Source: Clostridia bacterium
GTDB taxonomy: Bacteria; Bacillota; Clostridia; UMGS1883
Reading direction: 5' to 3'
Length of the DNA stretch: 8,587 nt
NCBI GenBank assembly: GCA_021202495.1
Contig: JAJQCX010000118.1
Location: forward strand, 1-8,587
Shown here piece by piece: positions 6,181-8,587 of this stretch. Below the pieces are notes generated by a model that did no database searches, was not told the DNA's origin, and saw nothing but the letters and a program-made list of their open reading frames with translations. The position numbers and the translations under genes are program-made. The number at the start of each line of letters is the position of its first letter. Positions within the stretch are counted from its first letter, which is position 1.

Positions 6181-6257
6181 GGCTCGGTAGTTCAGCCGGT
6201 TAGAACGCTAGCCTGTCACGCTAGAGGTCGTGGGTTCGATCCCCATCCGAGTCGCCA
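6181..6257 (+). tRNA. tRNA-Asp (anticodon GUC)
   Basis: A 77-nt cloverleaf with encoded CCA. The acceptor stem GGCTCGG pairs with CCGAGTC, with one G-U pair at the second position. The D stem is GTTC/GAAC, and the anticodon stem CTAGC/GCTAG encloses CTGTCAC, giving anticodon GTC (GUC), aspartate. The T arm is GTGGG-TTCGATC-CCCAT. It is separated from tRNA-Val by exactly six T residues and should be co-transcribed with it. Confidence 0.97.
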
Positions 6258-6259
6258 AT

Positions 6260-6295
6260 TAAGACGGTGTAATCAAATTCGATTGCACCGTCTTA
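6260..6295 (+). terminator. Long hairpin after tRNA-Asp, possible terminator without a U tract
   Basis: TAAGACGGTGTAATC (6260-6274) pairs over 15 positions with GATTGCACCGTCTTA (6281-6295), with one T-G wobble and a 6-nt loop. It starts 2 nt after the tRNA-Asp CCA, where a tRNA operon terminator is expected. The following bases are GTGCGTAAAGAAC, with no T run, and the opposite strand lacks one too. It is therefore either an atypical terminator, a 3'-processing or stability element, or a leader structure of glf. Confidence 0.45.
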
Positions 6296-6335
6296 GTGCG
6301 TAAAGAACAATTATTTTTCGGAGGGATAAGTAGTT

Positions 6336-7475
6336 ATGTACGATTATCTTGTTGTGGGCGCGGGGCTTTTTGGGTGTGTGTTTGCGCATGAGGCGAAGAA
6401 GCGCGGCAAAAGAGTGTTGGTTATCGATAAGAGAGACCATGTGGGAGGAAATATATATACCGAGGAAATCGAAGGAATACAGGTTCATCGGTATGGGGCG
6501 CATATTTTCCACACGAGCAACAAAGAGGTGTGGGATTACATAAATCAATTCGCGGAGTTTAACCGTTACACTAACGCTCCTGTGGCGCGGTACAAGGACG
6601 AGCTTTATAATCTGCCGTTCAACATGAACACGTTTTCAAAAATGTGGGGCGTGAAAACGCCGGACGAGGCAAAAAAAATAATCGCCTCGCAGATTGAGGG
6701 GGCGGGGATTGATGAGCCGAAAAACCTTGAAGAACAAGCAATTAAAATGGTCGGGACGGACATTTACGAAAAGCTTGTAAAGGGTTACACGGCAAAGCAG
6801 TGGGGGAGAGACTGCAGGGATTTGCCGGCGTTTATCATAAAAAGGCTGCCGGTTAGATATGTTTACGATAACAATTATTTTAACGATAAATATCAAGGCA
6901 TTCCAATCGGAGGATATACGAAAATTGCCGAAAAGATGTTGGATGGTGTGAAAGTTTGCCTCAATGAAGACTTTTTTGCGAACAAAGAAGAATTTTTAAA
7001 AGCAGCGGGCAAAATTGTTTTCACGGGAATGATTGACGAATATTTTGATTTTTGCTACGGAAAGCTTGAATACCGTTCGTTGAGATTTGAACAAGAGGTG
7101 CTTGACTGTGAAAATTATCAGGGAAATGCTGTTGTCAATTACACGGAGAAAGAGGTTCCGTATACGAGGATAATCGAGCACAAGCATTTTGAATTTATGT
7201 GTCAAAACGGATGCAAAAACGCGAAGACCGTGATAACGAGAGAATATCCCAAGCAGTGGGAGGACGGCGACGAGCCGTATTATCCGTTAAACGACGAAAA
7301 GAACAACGCACTCTATGAAAAATACCGTGCGTTGGCAGAAAAGGAGACGAGAGTTAAGTTTGGCGGAAGGCTCGGTATGTATAAATATTTTGATATGCAC
7401 AACGTTATCGCCGAGGCAATGAAATTTGCGAAAGACGAGCTTGATAATGACATTTCGGAAGATTTGTTAGGCTAA
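6336..7475 (+). CDS. glf: UDP-galactopyranose mutase
   Basis: Glf is an FAD-dependent flavoenzyme that isomerises UDP-galactopyranose to UDP-galactofuranose, the donor for galactofuranose in cell-surface polysaccharides. The 379-residue length is typical. The N-terminus MYDYLVVGAGLFG carries the GxGxxG dinucleotide-binding motif (8-13), followed by VLVIDKRDHVGGNIYTE (27-43) and the FAD-contacting RYGAHIFHT (52-60). The substrate-binding part shows KQWGRDCRDLP (154-164), RLPVRYVYDNNYFND with R174, and TRIIEHKHF with R278, positioned like the two arginines (174 and 280) that hold the substrate diphosphate in the Klebsiella enzyme. The C-terminal block is GGRLGMYKYFDMHNVIAEAM (343-362). GGAGGG ten nt before the ATG fixes the start. 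No promoter is evident in the 40 nt after the upstream hairpin, so it may depend on transcription coming through the tRNA genes. The middle of the gene is visibly more AT-rich than pta-ackA, and no glycosyltransferase genes adjoin it. Confidence 0.96.
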   Translation: MYDYLVVGAGLFGCVFAHEAKKRGKRVLVIDKRDHVGGNIYTEEIEGIQVHRYGAHIFHTSNKEVWDYINQFAEFNRYTNAPVARYKDELYNLPFNMNTFSKMWGVKTPDEAKKIIASQIEGAGIDEPKNLEEQAIKMVGTDIYEKLVKGYTAKQWGRDCRDLPAFIIKRLPVRYVYDNNYFNDKYQGIPIGGYTKIAEKMLDGVKVCLNEDFFANKEEFLKAAGKIVFTGMIDEYFDFCYGKLEYRSLRFEQEVLDCENYQGNAVVNYTEKEVPYTRIIEHKHFEFMCQNGCKNAKTVITREYPKQWEDGDEPYYPLNDEKNNALYEKYRALAEKETRVKFGGRLGMYKYFDMHNVIAEAMKFAKDELDNDISEDLLG

Positions 7476-7993
7476 TCAAATAGAAAGCGACAAATAATAC
7501 AGCCGACTATGCTGCCGGTGAGGTCGGCGAGTAAGGCGCAAAAAAGTGTATAGCGTATGTTTTTGACGCGGGTGGCGGCAAAATAGACGGCGATGGTGTA
7601 AAAGGTCGTTTCTGTGCTGCCCATTATGACGGCGGCGCAGCGGCCTAAGTAGCTGTCGGCGCCGTGGAGCGTTAAAATATTGCGAAAAACGGCGGTGGCA
7701 CCGCCGCCTGAAATGCTGCGCATGAGCGTAAGCGGGAAAATTTCGCCGGGGATGCCGATAAAGCGCGTAATAGGCGCGGCAAGCGAGGAAAGCGCGTCGA
7801 GCGCACCGGATGCGGAAAGCATTTCTATCGCGACGACAAGCCCGAAAAGCGAGGGTAAAATTTCAACGGCGCATTTTAAGCCGTTTTTTGCCCCGTCCAA
7901 AAACGCACTCCAAACGTTGACGCGGCGGAAAAGTGCGAAAATGATTACAAAAAGAATAAAAAAGGGAATGCAAAGGGAGGATAAGGCGCTCAT
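7472..7993 (-). CDS. spmB: Spore maturation protein SpmB
   Basis: SpmB works with SpmA in late sporulation and is needed for full dehydration of the spore core and hence heat resistance; the biochemical activity is unknown. The 173-residue protein is a membrane protein of the nucleoside-recognition (Gate) domain type. It has a hydrophobic N-terminal segment (8-22), a Gate-like segment around GAKNGLKCAVEILPSLFGLVVAIEML (34-59), the conserved RSISGGGATAVFRNIL (92-107), and GRCAAVIMGSTETTFYTIAVYF (117-138), the most recognisable SpmB block. It ends in another hydrophobic helix (about 148-172). The start is set by a perfect AAAGGAGG (rc of 8001-8008) seven nt before the ATG; an in-frame start at 8029 would lie inside spmA. 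Its ATG follows the spmA stop after one base, so translation is probably coupled. Its TAG stop overlaps the glf stop on the other strand. Confidence 0.95.
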   Translation of the reverse strand: MSALSSLCIPFFILFVIIFALFRRVNVWSAFLDGAKNGLKCAVEILPSLFGLVVAIEMLSASGALDALSSLAAPITRFIGIPGEIFPLTLMRSISGGGATAVFRNILTLHGADSYLGRCAAVIMGSTETTFYTIAVYFAATRVKNIRYTLFCALLADLTGSIVGCIICRFLFD

Positions 7994-7994
7994 G

Positions 7995-8570
7995 CTATAT
8001 CCTCCTTTGGCATATCTTAGCGGAAACAATACCTACGAAAAAGGCGGCGGCGGTTGTAAGCCAGACGGCGGGCAAAATGTCGCCGGGGGTGGCGGAGCCT
8101 AATTCCGAACGAAGGGAAATGACGGTTGTGGGAATGAGCTGAATTGACGCGGTGTTTACAACGACAAACATGCACATTGCCCGGCTCGCCCGTGTCGGTT
8201 CGTCGTTTATTTCATCGAGCTTTTCCATTGCGCGGAGCCCGAGCGGGGTTGCGGCGTTGCCCATGCCCAGAATATTTGCGGACATATTCATACTGATGCG
8301 CGAAAGGGCGTCGGCGTCCTCTTTCGCCTCGGGAAAGAGGCGGCGCGTCAAAGGGGAGAGAAGCTTCGCCAGAAAATTTGTGACATTTGCACGGTCAGCC
8401 GTTTCCATTATACCCGGCCAAAAGCACATAAGCGGAGCGATTGTAATAAAAAGTGAAGCGCCGCTTTGAATCGAGGAGTTGAGCATGGTCACAATTTCGT
8501 CACCTTTTCCCGTAGTGACGGCAAAAATGACCGACACGACAAGAAGAGAGCTCCATATGATACTTAACAT
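7995..8570 (-). CDS. spmA: Spore maturation protein SpmA
   Basis: SpmA is the partner of SpmB in spore core dehydration. The 191-residue membrane protein matches the family in length and in its nucleoside-recognition (Gate) domain. It has a hydrophobic N-terminus (1-20), an amphipathic region with GIMETADRANVTNFLAKLLSPLTRRLFPE (53-81), the hallmark MNMSANILGMGNAATPLGLRAMEKL (94-118), and AMCMFVVVNTASIQLIPTTVISLR (131-154), followed by a last membrane helix (about 166-186). The ATG is preceded seven nt upstream by GAGGT; an in-frame GTG three codons earlier overlaps that ribosome binding site and is unlikely to be the start. The gene is complete, but its promoter lies beyond the window edge, where a sporulation sigma factor would be expected. 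Confidence 0.95.
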   Translation of the reverse strand: MLSIIWSSLLVVSVIFAVTTGKGDEIVTMLNSSIQSGASLFITIAPLMCFWPGIMETADRANVTNFLAKLLSPLTRRLFPEAKEDADALSRISMNMSANILGMGNAATPLGLRAMEKLDEINDEPTRASRAMCMFVVVNTASIQLIPTTVISLRSELGSATPGDILPAVWLTTAAAFFVGIVSAKICQRRI

Positions 8571-8587
8571 AATAATCACCTCTGAAT

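Noticed and set aside
6283..6311. TTGCAC-17-AACAAT as a promoter for glf
   Set aside because: The -10 matches only 4 of 6 and the start point would fall almost on the ribosome binding site; the -35 lies in the hairpin arm.
7502..7530. GCCGAC/GTCGGC inverted repeat near the end of spmB as a terminator
   Set aside because: It is inside spmB coding sequence, with a long loop and no T tract.
1..8587. CRISPR arrays, insertion sequences, prophage or toxin-antitoxin genes
   Set aside because: No regularly spaced repeats, transposase or integrase motifs, or small paired genes could be found on either strand.

Overview
The window looks like chromosome from an endospore-forming member of the Clostridia (Firmicutes). 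The evidence is the spmA-spmB spore maturation pair, a rimP-nusA transcription/translation operon, a tmcAL (ylbM) homologue, a pta-ackA acetate pathway, strong AGGAGG-type ribosome binding sites and textbook sigma-A promoters. I cannot place it below class level. No mobile element, CRISPR array, toxin-antitoxin pair or defence gene is visible, and I found no clear undescribed multi-gene system. The points worth a second look are in the non-coding parts.

Layout. Positions 1-71 hold no gene that can be called. From 72 to 1617, minus strand, lie nusA and, upstream of it, rimP. They are expressed from an extended -10 promoter near 1680-1708, and a 10-bp hairpin lies at the start of the rimP leader. 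From 1785 to 2453, minus strand, is a membrane PAP2-type phosphatase/transferase with its own consensus promoter (2504-2532) and its own terminator (1741-1764). From 2554 to 3708, minus strand, is tmcAL, the tRNA-Met cytidine acetate ligase. It diverges from pta (3800-4807, plus) and ackA (4827-6020, plus), which interconvert acetyl-CoA and acetate.

From 6040 a very strong stable-RNA-type promoter drives tRNA-Val(UAC) and tRNA-Asp(GUC). A 15-bp hairpin lacking a U tract follows, and then glf (6336-7475, plus), UDP-galactopyranose mutase. spmB and spmA (7472-8570, minus) run toward glf. The stop codons of glf and spmB overlap, with no terminator between them.

How the parts relate. RimP and NusA belong to ribosome assembly and transcription elongation/termination. 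Pta and AckA make ATP from acetyl-CoA and release acetate. TmcAL, transcribed divergently next to them, uses acetate plus ATP to acetylate elongator tRNA-Met, so acetate metabolism and a tRNA modification sit side by side. glf, without other glycan genes, implies galactofuranose in a surface polymer made elsewhere in the genome. SpmA/B act in late sporulation, in spore core dehydration.
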